18,928 nt of DNA, from NCBI GenBank assembly GCA_947589525.1, contig CANQAW010000011.1, positions 1 to 18,928 on the forward strand, written 5' to 3'. The notes under the pieces were generated by a model that searched no databases, was not told the DNA's origin, and saw only the letters and a program-made list of their open reading frames with translations. This document shows, piece after piece, positions 1 to 7,682 of this stretch; the first letter of the stretch is position 1, and every line of letters begins with the position of its first letter. The stretch comes from Candidatus Gastranaerophilales bacterium (GTDB lineage Bacteria > Cyanobacteriota > Vampirovibrionia > Gastranaerophilales > Gastranaerophilaceae). Made by a program: the position numbers and the translations under genes.

Positions 1-103
1 GGCTTGCGCTATTTTGCTCCTGAGGGCATTTCGGCAATATCTCGCTTTGCTTTCGCAGTCGCTCGATTGCCTCTATTGTCCTACGTCGCCTATCAATAGT
101 TAC

Positions 104-133
104 GTTAAAGCCAAGCTCATCGCTTGGCTTAAC
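104..133. repeat. Hairpin 1, loop TCATC, inside the left mosaic
   Basis: The left arm GTTAAAGCCAAGC (104-116) pairs with the right arm GCTTGGCTTAAC (122-133), with one extra A in the left arm. The loop is TCATC. It lies between the shared words TCGCCTATCAATAGTTACG and ACTTCACTCTGGCT, exactly where the right-edge copy has a different stem (18593-18610). Confidence 0.75.
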
Positions 134-171
134 TTCACTCTGGCTACCGCTTGCAATGGTAAGGTTTCTCA

Positions 172-200
172 AACGGCAAAAGCGATGAGCTTTTGCCGTT
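172..200. repeat. Hairpin 2, perfect 12-bp stem, inverted orientation
   Basis: AACGGCAAAAGC (172-183) and GCTTTTGCCGTT (189-200) are exact inverted copies around the loop GATGA. Read on the minus strand the centre is AAGCTCATCGCTT, the same core as hairpin 1, but the outer stem differs. Confidence 0.8.
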
Positions 201-241
201 CTCGTCACACACCTTTGCGTTTGCTTGTTACTGGCTGACTT

Positions 242-269
242 GAAAATTAAGACCTACGGTCTAATTTTC
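242..269. repeat. Hairpin 3, 12-bp stem with a bulged A and a TAC loop
   Basis: GAAAATTAAGACC (242-254) pairs with GGTCTAATTTTC (258-269) around a three-base loop, with a single extra A in the left arm, as in hairpin 1. There is no T-run after it on either strand that would make a standard terminator. Confidence 0.6.
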
Positions 270-292
270 TACGTCATCTGCGCATACTTCAT

Positions 293-319
293 TCGTAATG
301 GCTCATACTTCGCCAACGA
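293..319. repeat. GGCTCAT...CTTCGCC hairpin, left copy
   Basis: The constant core GGCTCATACTTCGCCAACG (300-318) has GGC/GCC at its base and is enclosed by TCGT (293-296) and ACGA (316-319). The right-edge copy at 18530-18563 keeps the core with one change but has a different enclosing stem. Confidence 0.55.
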
Positions 320-361
320 CTGAAGCATCGTCGCAAGCTCGCTTCACTCTGGTTTCGCCTT

Positions 362-1216
362 TTAGTTATATAATAAAAACTCCTCGAGTGCTCTGATTTT
401 CAGAGTTTTAAAATCACACATTTGACCCGTAAATATCCTGCATGCGTAGCAGGCTTGCCAAACAAGCATATCAAGCCCCGTGATAAAAGTTTTATTATAT
501 TTAATTGCTTTTGAAATTAGTGCCGTTCTTAAAGGATTATAGACAATATCATATATAATTGCGTCATTTTTAAGAGTTTCAATGTGTTTATCTTCTAATG
601 GGCTTGAATTTTCGTCAAAATTTTTCATTCCGACAGGAGTTGTATTAACGACAATGTCGCTATCTTCAAGAGTTTCCAAAAGACTTAACTGAATTGAGTT
701 GATTTCAACGGTGTCAAATTTTTGTCTTAAAGTGTCGATTGTTTCTTTAGAATTAATTACGTTTCTTGTATAGAAATCTATTTTTGTAACTCCCGATTTA
801 TATAACCCTGCGCAAACTGCTCTTGAAGCTCCGCCTGTTCCTATAATTGAAGCTTTTTTTCCTTTGAGGTCATATTTTTTTAAAGGTTCGATAAATCCGT
901 CTAAATCCGTGTTATAACCCGATAAGGATAAATCTTCCTCTATTTTGACGGTGTTTACTGCGCCGATTGCGTTTATATTTTCATCATATTTCGACAAAAA
1001 TAAAGTTAGGGGAACTTTATGAGGGATAGTTACGTTAAAACCCGTATATTTATTCGCTCTCAGGTATTTAATCCTTGAAATTAAATCTTCCCCCTTGGTG
1101 GGTAAAAGTTCGTAACTGCCTTCAATACCCAGCTGTTTAAAGGCGCATTCGTATAATATAGGGCTTAACGAGTGCCCTAAAGGATATCCGATAAGTGCGA
1201 GTTTAATTTTCGTCAT
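362..1216 (-). CDS. aroE: Shikimate dehydrogenase (NADP+)
   Basis: It reduces 3-dehydroshikimate to shikimate with NADPH in the cytosolic route to aromatic amino acids. The 284-aa length is typical of AroE. The shikimate-binding S-L-S is at residues 16-18 and the catalytic lysine is K67 in NVTIPHK. N88 and the catalytic D104 of the GYNTD motif follow. The dinucleotide-binding glycine loop is GTGGAS (126-131; GAGGA in most members), then NTTPVGM (191-197) and the late substrate-contact Q254 in GLDMLVWQ. It is the last gene of the operon. Its start overlaps the topA end by 14 bp, and GGA/AGAAG just upstream can serve as a ribosome site. All key residues are present. I am very sure of the family and cannot exclude dual quinate activity. 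Confidence 0.96.
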   Translation of the reverse strand: MTKIKLALIGYPLGHSLSPILYECAFKQLGIEGSYELLPTKGEDLISRIKYLRANKYTGFNVTIPHKVPLTLFLSKYDENINAIGAVNTVKIEEDLSLSGYNTDLDGFIEPLKKYDLKGKKASIIGTGGASRAVCAGLYKSGVTKIDFYTRNVINSKETIDTLRQKFDTVEINSIQLSLLETLEDSDIVVNTTPVGMKNFDENSSPLEDKHIETLKNDAIIYDIVYNPLRTALISKAIKYNKTFITGLDMLVWQACYACRIFTGQMCDFKTLKIRALEEFLLYN

Positions 1217-3473
1217 CTTCTAAATCCCTTGAATATTTGCAATTTTTATTCGAGCAGGCAATTTTGTTGCCTCTTTTTAAATATTTTTTTACAAGCAGAC
1301 TACCGCACTGCGGACAGGTTTCTCCCGTTGGCTGAGCCCAGAGCGCAAAAGAGCATTCGGGGTATTTTGAACAGCCCCAGAAAAATGTTCCGTATCTTGA
1401 TTTTCTTTTGACAAGTTCTCCGTCCCTGCCTTCTTGTGCGCATTTTGGGCATTTAACGCCTGAAGATTCGACTATGGAAAATCTCTTTTTGCATTTATCA
1501 TTTAAACATTGATAATATTTTCCGTATGGTCCTGTTTTAATAACCATATCGCCCCCGCATTTTTCGCATTTTTTATCAGTTGGTTCATCAGCGGGGATTT
1601 CTTTTTTCTCGCCGTTATCTTCAACAGGCAGTGCCGTTTTGCATTCCGGATAACCCGAGCATGCCAGAAATTGTTTTCCGAAGCGGGATAATTTTAAAAC
1701 CATTTTTCTTCCGCAATTGGGGCAGATTTTATCCGTTTCAACGTCCGTTCTTTTCATGTTTTTCTGCGCTTCATCAAGAGTTTTTGAAAAAGGGAGCCAA
1801 AAATCATTTAAAAACTCAATTGAATTTTGTTTGTCTTCTGCGATATTATCAAGTCCTGCTTCCATTTGAGCAGTGAATTTATAATCCATTATTTTAACAA
1901 AATGTTCGTCTAACTGCTTGCAGATTTCTCTTCCCAAAGGAGTCGGCTTTAGGGATTTTGTCGGCGTTTTTTCAACATAATTTCTTTGTTGAATTTTGGT
2001 TATGATGGGGGCATAAGTAGAAGGTCTTCCTATGCCGTATTCTTCAAGCTGTTTTACTAAGCTTGCTTCCGAATATCTTGCGGGAGGCTGGGTGAAGTGT
2101 TGTTCGGGGTTTAATTTTTTAAGATTTAAAATATCACCGACCTCAAGTGCGGGAAATTTTTTATATTCTTCAATATTGGAATCATCAGAGTATATTTTTG
2201 TAAAACCGTCAAAAACAACTTTTGAAGAACCCATTTTGAAGATATAATCGCCTGCTTTAATGTCAACCGTTAAATTAGCATTTGACATTTGAGAAGAAAT
2301 AAATCTTTCCCATATTAATTTATAAAGCTTATATTGCTCCGCAGTTAAGTATTTTTTAATGCTTTCGGGAGTTTTATCAATATATGAAGGGCGGATGGCT
2401 TCATGGGCATCTTGGGTATTTTGTTTGTTTTTAGCGTAGATATTAGGTGTTTTAGGGTAATAATCTTGTCCGTAATTTTCCAAAATAAAATCACGTGCGG
2501 AATTTTGAGCGTCAAGCGAAACTCTTGTGGAATCCGTTCTCATATAAGTAATTAAACCGACTGAGCCATCGCCTAAATCTATTCCTTCATATAGCTTTTG
2601 TGCTATCTGCATAGTTTTTGATACGCCATAGCCGAGTTTTGAGCTTGCTTCTCTTTGCAAAGTAGAAGTTATAAAAGGCGCTTGGGGTTTTCTTGTTGTG
2701 TCTTTAGGGGTGATTTTATAAACTTCATATTTTGCATTTTCTAAATCTTTTAAGATTTTATCAACATCTTTTTTAGAATTAATTTCTATTTTTTCTTCTT
2801 TATTTGATTTGATTATTTTTGATAATTCCGCTTCAAAATCACAGTTTGATTTATTTAATAAAGCATCAATTGACCAATATTCTTTTGGGACGAATGCTTC
2901 AATTTCATCTTCTCTTCGGCAGATTATTTTAAGCGCAACCGATTGAACTCTGCCTGCGGATAGTTTATAATTTTTCATTTTTTCCCATAAAATCGGGCTT
3001 ATTTTAAAACCGACAAGTTTATCTAAGATTTGTCTTGTTTTTTGCGCTTCGACTTTTAACATATCAATTTGGTGGTAATTTGCAACAGCTTCTTTAATGG
3101 CATTTGGCGTAATTTCGTTAAATACAATTCTGAATATTTTATCCTGCGGAAATTTAAGGCATTCTTTAACATGCCAAGCTATCGCTTCTCCTTCTCTGTC
3201 GGGGTCGGATGCCAGATAAATTCTGTCAACGGATTTCGCCAGTTTATTTAATTCCGTTATTATTTTTTTCTTTTCCGGAATAATTTCAAAGTGCGGTTCA
3301 AAATTATTTTCAATATCAAACCCGAGCCCCTTTGAAGCTAAGTCACGAACATGACCCATTGAAGCCTGTATTATGTAATTGCTTCCTAAAATTTTTCCTA
3401 TTGTTTTTGATTTCGCAGGGGACTCAACTATAACAAGAGTCTTTTCTTCCTTATTTGTTTTTGTTTTTGTCAT
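1203..3473 (-). CDS. topA: DNA topoisomerase I (type IA)
   Basis: It relaxes negatively supercoiled DNA by a single-strand break through a 5'-phosphotyrosine link. The Toprim domain begins at about residue 11, with E17 in VESPAKS and the metal-binding DPDRE at 90-94. The active-site tyrosine is Y310 in TYMRTDS. The C-terminus (about 583-756) holds four Cys4 zinc-ribbon modules of the CPxC...CxxxPEC type. At 756 aa the length is normal for bacterial TopA with several ribbons. The start lies 1 nt after the dprA stop with no clear Shine-Dalgarno sequence, so translation is probably coupled to dprA. The dprA-topA order is common in bacteria; the fix genes at the head of the operon are less usual. 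Confidence 0.97.
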   Translation of the reverse strand: MTKTKTNKEEKTLVIVESPAKSKTIGKILGSNYIIQASMGHVRDLASKGLGFDIENNFEPHFEIIPEKKKIITELNKLAKSVDRIYLASDPDREGEAIAWHVKECLKFPQDKIFRIVFNEITPNAIKEAVANYHQIDMLKVEAQKTRQILDKLVGFKISPILWEKMKNYKLSAGRVQSVALKIICRREDEIEAFVPKEYWSIDALLNKSNCDFEAELSKIIKSNKEEKIEINSKKDVDKILKDLENAKYEVYKITPKDTTRKPQAPFITSTLQREASSKLGYGVSKTMQIAQKLYEGIDLGDGSVGLITYMRTDSTRVSLDAQNSARDFILENYGQDYYPKTPNIYAKNKQNTQDAHEAIRPSYIDKTPESIKKYLTAEQYKLYKLIWERFISSQMSNANLTVDIKAGDYIFKMGSSKVVFDGFTKIYSDDSNIEEYKKFPALEVGDILNLKKLNPEQHFTQPPARYSEASLVKQLEEYGIGRPSTYAPIITKIQQRNYVEKTPTKSLKPTPLGREICKQLDEHFVKIMDYKFTAQMEAGLDNIAEDKQNSIEFLNDFWLPFSKTLDEAQKNMKRTDVETDKICPNCGRKMVLKLSRFGKQFLACSGYPECKTALPVEDNGEKKEIPADEPTDKKCEKCGGDMVIKTGPYGKYYQCLNDKCKKRFSIVESSGVKCPKCAQEGRDGELVKRKSRYGTFFWGCSKYPECSFALWAQPTGETCPQCGSLLVKKYLKRGNKIACSNKNCKYSRDLEDDEN

Positions 3474-3474
3474 A

Positions 3475-4611
3475 TTAATTCACGCATTTAAAATATTTAT
3501 TATTTGATTGTTTTATTAAACCTTGGATTTCTAACTCTGTCAATATTACCATAACCAAAGAAATATCAATATTTGTTTTTTGCATTATTTCATCAAAGGT
3601 TTTCGCTTCATTTGATACTATTTCAAAAATTTCTTTTTGTTTGTCATTTAAATTGTCAAAAGGTATTTTTAATTCTTGGGTTTGAATTTCCCAATTCAGA
3701 GCGTCTAAAATATCCTGTGCTTTTGTAACAATTGAAGCTCCGTTTTTAATAAGATGATAAATTCCTGATGTATTAGGATTTAAAACGTTCCCCGGAATGC
3801 ACATTAATTCTCTGTTGTAGCCCAGCGCTAAATTAGCACTAATCATAGCACCCGATTTTATTTTTGCTTCTCCTACCAATACCCCTTTTGACATACCTGT
3901 AACAATTCTGTTTCTTTGAGGAAAATTAGAGGGTATGGGTCTGATTTTAAGCGGATATTCGCTAAAAACAACTCCGTTTTTATCTATAATATCATAAAAT
4001 AAATTTTTATTTGCTTTCGGATAAATTATGTCCAATCCGCTTCCTACGACCGCAACAGTTTTCAGATTATTTTCAATTGCGCTTTTATGCGCCTGAGCAT
4101 CAATTCCGTAGGCTAAGCCTGATACAACGGTCAAATCCGAATTTTTAAATTCGCTTATAATTCCGTCCACAACCGACAAGGCTTCGCTTGTTGCATTTCT
4201 TGAGCCTACTATTGCAAGATTGTAATTATTGTCAATTGTATCTAAGTCGCCTTTATAGTAAAGCGAAAGCGGATAATCAGGAATTTGCTTTAAAAGAGGA
4301 GGATACTTTTCATCTTCAAAGGTTAAAATTTTAACATCTTTATCTTCAAAAGCTCTTTTAAAATAACCGTCCAAATCCGTCATGTCGCGTCTGATTAAAT
4401 AATCTTCGGGATAGTTAAGACGATTTAAATCGCAAATTTCTCTCAGTTCAAACTCATTAACATGAAAAGCCTGTTCAATGTCATAATTAAAATATTCAAA
4501 AACCTTGGTTTTTAAAATAGGACGAACAAATAAAAAATTAAAAGCGTTATAATATTTTAACTTTTTATTTTTTTTATTTAATTTTGATTTATTTTGTTTT
4601 GTTCTTGCCAT
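3475..4611 (-). CDS. dprA: DNA-processing protein DprA (Smf)
   Basis: DprA binds incoming single-stranded DNA during natural transformation and loads RecA. The 378-aa protein has a basic N-terminal tail (residues 1-19), an N-terminal helical domain to about 115, and a Rossmann-like core. The core carries GSRNA (136-140), SGLAYGIDA (164-172), FPQRNRI (230-236) and KSGAM (252-256), all family signatures. Residues about 320-375 form a DprA-type winged helix. It starts 3 nt after the TPR gene stop and has no obvious ribosome site, which suggests coupling. No other competence genes are in view. DprA alone does not prove competence, since it is widespread in non-competent bacteria. Confidence 0.95.
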   Translation of the reverse strand: MARTKQNKSKLNKKNKKLKYYNAFNFLFVRPILKTKVFEYFNYDIEQAFHVNEFELREICDLNRLNYPEDYLIRRDMTDLDGYFKRAFEDKDVKILTFEDEKYPPLLKQIPDYPLSLYYKGDLDTIDNNYNLAIVGSRNATSEALSVVDGIISEFKNSDLTVVSGLAYGIDAQAHKSAIENNLKTVAVVGSGLDIIYPKANKNLFYDIIDKNGVVFSEYPLKIRPIPSNFPQRNRIVTGMSKGVLVGEAKIKSGAMISANLALGYNRELMCIPGNVLNPNTSGIYHLIKNGASIVTKAQDILDALNWEIQTQELKIPFDNLNDKQKEIFEIVSNEAKTFDEIMQKTNIDISLVMVILTELEIQGLIKQSNNKYFKCVN

Positions 4612-4614
4612 TTG

Positions 4615-5544
4615 CTATGCGCTTTTTTTCAAATTGCTGAGTTCTTTTCCGATTGCTTTTATATTGAAAGTCAAACTGTCTTTTTGTTCAAGAGCAAGCT
4701 CAAGAGAATCTCTGTATGATTCCATGTCGTTATTCAGTTCGAAAATTTTTGCCATTAAGTAATATAAATCACCGTTTTCCATTTCTTTTACGGCATTGCT
4801 TAATATATCCATTGCTTTGTCAAGCTTGCATTGTTTAATTAAAATTTGAACAAGTAATTTGTATGCTTCCGTATCTTTTTTGTTTTTTTCAATTGTTTTT
4901 TCAAGCATGGTAACGGCATCATCATAACGATTTAACTCCCAATATATTTGAGCAATGTTAAAATATGCCCAAGAATAATCTGCGGAAAGCTCCAAAACTT
5001 TTCTGTATTCTATAAGTGCAAAATCAGTTTCTTTTACTTTTTTATATTCGCCTGCAAGATAAAAATGTGCGAAATAATCGCTATAATTAAGCTCTATTGC
5101 CTTTTTGAAACATTTTATAGCCGTTTTACTTTCGTTTAATTTGGAATAAATTATCCCGATTGAAAAAAATGCGTTTGAGTCTTCATTCTTGTAATAAATT
5201 ACTTTTTTAAAGCTTTCTATTGCTTTGTCCAATTGTCCTTTTGCTTCGTAAATAAGAGCTAAATTATATAAAAAATCCGGATCGTCGGGCTTTATTTCAA
5301 CGGCTTTTTGATAAGCAATTAAAGCGTTATCGAAATTTTTTAATTTTTCCCAACAAATCCCCGTATTGAAATATAAATCCGCATCTTTGGGAAAAATGTT
5401 TAAAAGATATTTTATATGCGACAAAGCGGCATGCTCAAAACCTAAATCCAAACACATCATAATAAGCTCTCTGCGGGCTTGGAAGTTTTTAGGATTTAGT
5501 CTGACCGTTGTTTGAAGATTTTCAAATTTTTCTGCGTCATTCAT
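4615..5544 (-). CDS. Tetratricopeptide-repeat (TPR) protein
   Basis: The 309-aa protein consists almost wholly of TPR-type helix pairs. Recognisable units include 'ADLYFNTGICWEKLKNFDNA', 'PDFLYNLALIYEAKGQLDKA', 'SNAFFSIGIIYSKLNESKTA', 'SDYFAHFYLAGEYKKVKETD' and 'SWAYFNIAQIYWELNRYDDA'. These repeat about every 34 residues with the W/Y-G-A-Y-A-P pattern. There is no signal peptide or membrane segment, so it is probably a cytosolic scaffold for protein-protein contacts. The partner cannot be read from the sequence. Its first 8 bp overlap the end of the SRWYD-repeat gene (ATGAATGA), a typical coupled junction. The conserved operon position suggests housekeeping rather than mobile origin, but that is inference. 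Confidence 0.9.
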   Translation of the reverse strand: MNDAEKFENLQTTVRLNPKNFQARRELIMMCLDLGFEHAALSHIKYLLNIFPKDADLYFNTGICWEKLKNFDNALIAYQKAVEIKPDDPDFLYNLALIYEAKGQLDKAIESFKKVIYYKNEDSNAFFSIGIIYSKLNESKTAIKCFKKAIELNYSDYFAHFYLAGEYKKVKETDFALIEYRKVLELSADYSWAYFNIAQIYWELNRYDDAVTMLEKTIEKNKKDTEAYKLLVQILIKQCKLDKAMDILSNAVKEMENGDLYYLMAKIFELNNDMESYRDSLELALEQKDSLTFNIKAIGKELSNLKKSA

Positions 5545-5989
5545 CTTCTTTGTTTAAAAGTTTATCCAAGTCCAAATCAATAGCTTTTCCGTCTAATTCT
5601 AAGGAGACGCCTTTTTGTTCGTCAAGTTCAAGCTCATCTTTATCGGCATCTTGAATTATTTTTTCAATTACAAGCTGTGCCATGTCAAGCGCCACTTTTT
5701 TCTTTGTTTCCGGTGTGCATTTTTCAAGCATTTGTATTGCGGTTCTGACTGTTGCGTCTATATCATACCAGCGGGAATATCCTCTTTGAATTCTTCCGTC
5801 TTCAACCGCATTTACTATGTCTTCGACATTTTCATATTTATTATCCTGAATGTTGTGTTCGATAATAACTTTAATAAGATTAAGCGCAACGGCAATTTGT
5901 CTTTCGTCGGAAGAATTTGCAAGTGTTCTCATTGACATGGATAACACCGGATCTTTATCATACCACCTAGAAAAATATTGATTTTCCAT
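5537..5989 (-). CDS. Unrecognised 150-aa protein with two SRWYD modules
   Basis: I do not recognise a named family. Residues 7-49 and 72-114 are two copies of a 43-residue module that align without gaps. Each starts SRWYDxD and ends I-Q-D, with 16 identities by my count. Each copy is mostly predicted helix (for example 'IAVALNLIKVIIEHNIQD' and 'VALDMAQLVIEKIIQD'). The C-terminal 35 residues are strongly acidic. There is no signal peptide or membrane segment. It follows fixX by 16 bp, with AGGAG in the gap as ribosome site at slightly long spacing, and overlaps the TPR gene. Its place right after fixCX suggests a link to that electron-transfer pair or an adaptor for the TPR protein; neither is shown. 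Confidence 0.85.
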   Translation of the reverse strand: MENQYFSRWYDKDPVLSMSMRTLANSSDERQIAVALNLIKVIIEHNIQDNKYENVEDIVNAVEDGRIQRGYSRWYDIDATVRTAIQMLEKCTPETKKKVALDMAQLVIEKIIQDADKDELELDEQKGVSLELDGKAIDLDLDKLLNKEDE

Positions 5990-6005
5990 TTATATATTTA
6001 ACTCC

Positions 6006-6302
6006 TTAACTGTTTTTGTAAATTACACCGTATCCCGCATCAGGATAATCCCAATCTATTGCGTCCTTGGGGCATGCAATTTTGCAAGCACCGCACTCCA
6101 AGCAATTTTCATATTGAACTATCGTATAACCGCTTTCTTCATCTGTTGAATAAACGTTTGCGGGACATATAAATGTACAGGTTTTCTCACGACATTTAAG
6201 ACATTTTTTTTGTTCAACTTTTAAATGCGTTTTACTATCACAATTATACTTGATTGTGTTTAATTTGTCTTGTATTGATTTTTTGTTATCTTCTTTTTTC
6301 AT
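6006..6302 (-). CDS. fixX: FixX-like ferredoxin partner of FixC
   Basis: This is a small iron-sulfur protein expected to pass electrons to or from the adjacent FixC flavoprotein. In the 98-aa version, C67-x2-C70-x2-C73-x3-C77-P is a full [4Fe-4S] motif. A second set, C34-x2-C37-x4-C42-x3-C46-P, sits where FixX proteins have a partial cluster site. The ending 'AIDWDYPDAGYGVIYKNS' matches the FixX/ETF-QO tail. I chose the start at 6302: it is 2 nt past the fixC stop and gives a normal length, whereas the upstream ATG at 6335 would overlap fixC by 31 bp and add an atypical peptide. Whether both cysteine sets carry clusters is unknown. Confidence 0.88.
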   Translation of the reverse strand: MKKEDNKKSIQDKLNTIKYNCDSKTHLKVEQKKCLKCREKTCTFICPANVYSTDEESGYTIVQYENCLECGACKIACPKDAIDWDYPDAGYGVIYKNS

Positions 6303-6304
6303 TG

Positions 6305-7621
6305 TTATCTGCCGAAAAATACATCTAGCGCACACTTTGAGAATGCAAACACATCTTTAATAATTTCAAAAATGTTTCTGTCTTTAATAAAATTAAAGAA
6401 AAATTTTCTGAAATGTTTGCTTTTTGATTTGCAATCAGCACTAAGTATTATATTAAAAAATTCTTTAATTTTTTTAGGATAATAAAAACTTAAGGATTTA
6501 GAGCGTGAATGCAATTTGTCTATAACATTTCTGTATGAATATAAATCTTTTAAAATGAATGATTTATCAAGTTTTTTCTTATATATTGACAGCGTACTTT
6601 GCGAAAAATCATTATTTTCAAGCGCAAAAAGAGCGCTTTCTCCCGCAAGCTTTCCGCTTATAAGTGCAAAATTCGTACCTTCCGAATGAATGCTGTTTAT
6701 AAATCCCGAGGCATCTCCCGCAAGCAAAGCGCCCGATGTGTAAAGTTTGGGAAGTTTATTGTAGCCTGTTTCGGGAATTAAATGAGCACTGTATTCAATT
6801 GTTCTTGAGCCTTCAATTAAAGGAGAAATATCAGGGTGGAGTTTAATTTTATCTAAAAGTTCATTTATATTTAATTTGTATTTGGTTAAATCCTGCAGAC
6901 TTGCCCCGACACCAAGCATTATTGTATCTTTGAAGGTGTAGAGAAAACTCATCATAAATAAGTCTTTATATTCTTCAATTCCCCCGAAAAACATTTTGCA
7001 AACCCCGTTTTTGCCGTCAGGTGATAAATTAAAACGATTTTCAAGAGTTTTTTTATCAAGTTTAAGAGTTTCTTTTGCGCTTAACAGCATATCCTTCGGA
7101 GTGTATTTTTGTCTCAGGTTTAATTTCTTTGCCAGCATTGAATTAACGCCGTCCGCAATAATTACAACGGGAGCATAATACTTTTCAAGATTTGTTTCAA
7201 CTCCGACAACCGCACCGTCTTTTTTTATTAAATCGTTTACTTTGGTATTCGGAATATAATAAACCCCGTTTTTTTTGGCAATTCCAATCATCCATTTTTC
7301 AAGATTAAATCTTTTTATTGCGTATGCGTTTTTTAAGCTGTTATCTTTGTATTTTAATTCAAATGAACCCGTGTCATTTAAAAAAGTCCAAGAGTTTGAA
7401 TTTATAATTCTTTCGTACGGAAGGTTATCAACTTCGTCTTTAAAAACTTCCCGAAGCGCACAATCATATACTGCACCGCCGTACATGTTTTTAGAGCCTG
7501 CATATTGGCTTTTATCAATAAGAACGACTTTTTTACCGTTTAGCGCAACGCTCATTGAAGCGCTAATTCCGCAAGGACCCGCACCTACAACAATAACGTC
7601 CGCATTAAAGTTAATATCCAT
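6305..7621 (-). CDS. fixC: FixC-like electron-transfer flavoprotein:quinone oxidoreductase
   Basis: This FAD protein of the FixC/ETF-QO family (438 aa) moves electrons between an electron-transfer flavoprotein or ferredoxin and quinone. The FAD-binding glycine motif is GAGPCG at 13-18. A second FAD contact, 'LLAGDASGFINSIHSEGTNF' (299-318), is the diagnostic FixC segment, followed by the AxxSGKLAGESA helix. No transmembrane helix is evident, so membrane association would be peripheral. It heads the seven-gene operon. The start at 7621 places the Rossmann strand at the usual distance. A -35/-10 pair (7656-7628) lies so close that the mRNA would begin at about the ATG. FixA and FixB (the ETF subunits) are not in this window, so the electron donor is unknown. 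Confidence 0.9.
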   Translation of the reverse strand: MDINFNADVIVVGAGPCGISASMSVALNGKKVVLIDKSQYAGSKNMYGGAVYDCALREVFKDEVDNLPYERIINSNSWTFLNDTGSFELKYKDNSLKNAYAIKRFNLEKWMIGIAKKNGVYYIPNTKVNDLIKKDGAVVGVETNLEKYYAPVVIIADGVNSMLAKKLNLRQKYTPKDMLLSAKETLKLDKKTLENRFNLSPDGKNGVCKMFFGGIEEYKDLFMMSFLYTFKDTIMLGVGASLQDLTKYKLNINELLDKIKLHPDISPLIEGSRTIEYSAHLIPETGYNKLPKLYTSGALLAGDASGFINSIHSEGTNFALISGKLAGESALFALENNDFSQSTLSIYKKKLDKSFILKDLYSYRNVIDKLHSRSKSLSFYYPKKIKEFFNIILSADCKSKSKHFRKFFFNFIKDRNIFEIIKDVFAFSKCALDVFFGR

Positions 7622-7627
7622 AGTTTA

Positions 7628-7656
7628 ATAATACAAGTTAATGAACTAAAAAACAA
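7628..7656 (-). promoter_or_regulatory. Probable promoter of the fixC operon (leaderless)
   Basis: On the minus strand TTGTTT, a 17-bp spacer and TATTAT form a sigma70-like pair, with TTG abutting the -10. Only 6 nt separate the -10 from the fixC ATG, so transcription should start at or next to the start codon. No Shine-Dalgarno sequence is present. Confidence 0.5.
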
Positions 7657-7682
7657 TAGAAAAAATAACTATATAATGCTAA

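Larger units (their letters stand above)
1..361. repeat. GC-richer mosaic of hairpins, left-edge copy of a dispersed repeat
   Basis: This non-coding block downstream of aroE is clearly richer in G and C than the genes around it. It shares, in shuffled order, several exact or near-exact words with the block at 18430-18660: GCTCCTGAGG (16-25), TCGCCTATCAATAGTTACG (86-104), ACTTCACTCTGGCT (132-145), GGCAAAAGCGA (176-186) and GGCTCATACTTCGCCAACG (300-318). It contains at least four inverted repeats, listed separately. An open frame at 14-238 crosses these hairpins and is not believed to be a gene. No poly-U tract follows the hairpins in the aroE direction, so I do not call a terminator. Function unknown; the repeat relationship is seen directly, the family status is inferred. 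Confidence 0.7.

Noticed and set aside
14..238. 74-codon plus-strand open frame in the left mosaic
   Set aside because: It runs through two strong hairpins of the repeat block, has no ribosome site or promoter, and the related right-edge block does not keep the frame.
242..269. Hairpin 3 as the terminator of the aroE operon
   Set aside because: The stem is AT-rich at its base with no following T-run on the minus strand, and it lies about 90 bp past the stop inside a repeat mosaic.
6303..6335. Upstream ATG giving an 11-residue longer FixX
   Set aside because: It would overlap fixC by 31 bp and add an atypical Cys-containing peptide. The ATG at 6302 follows the fixC stop by 2 nt.
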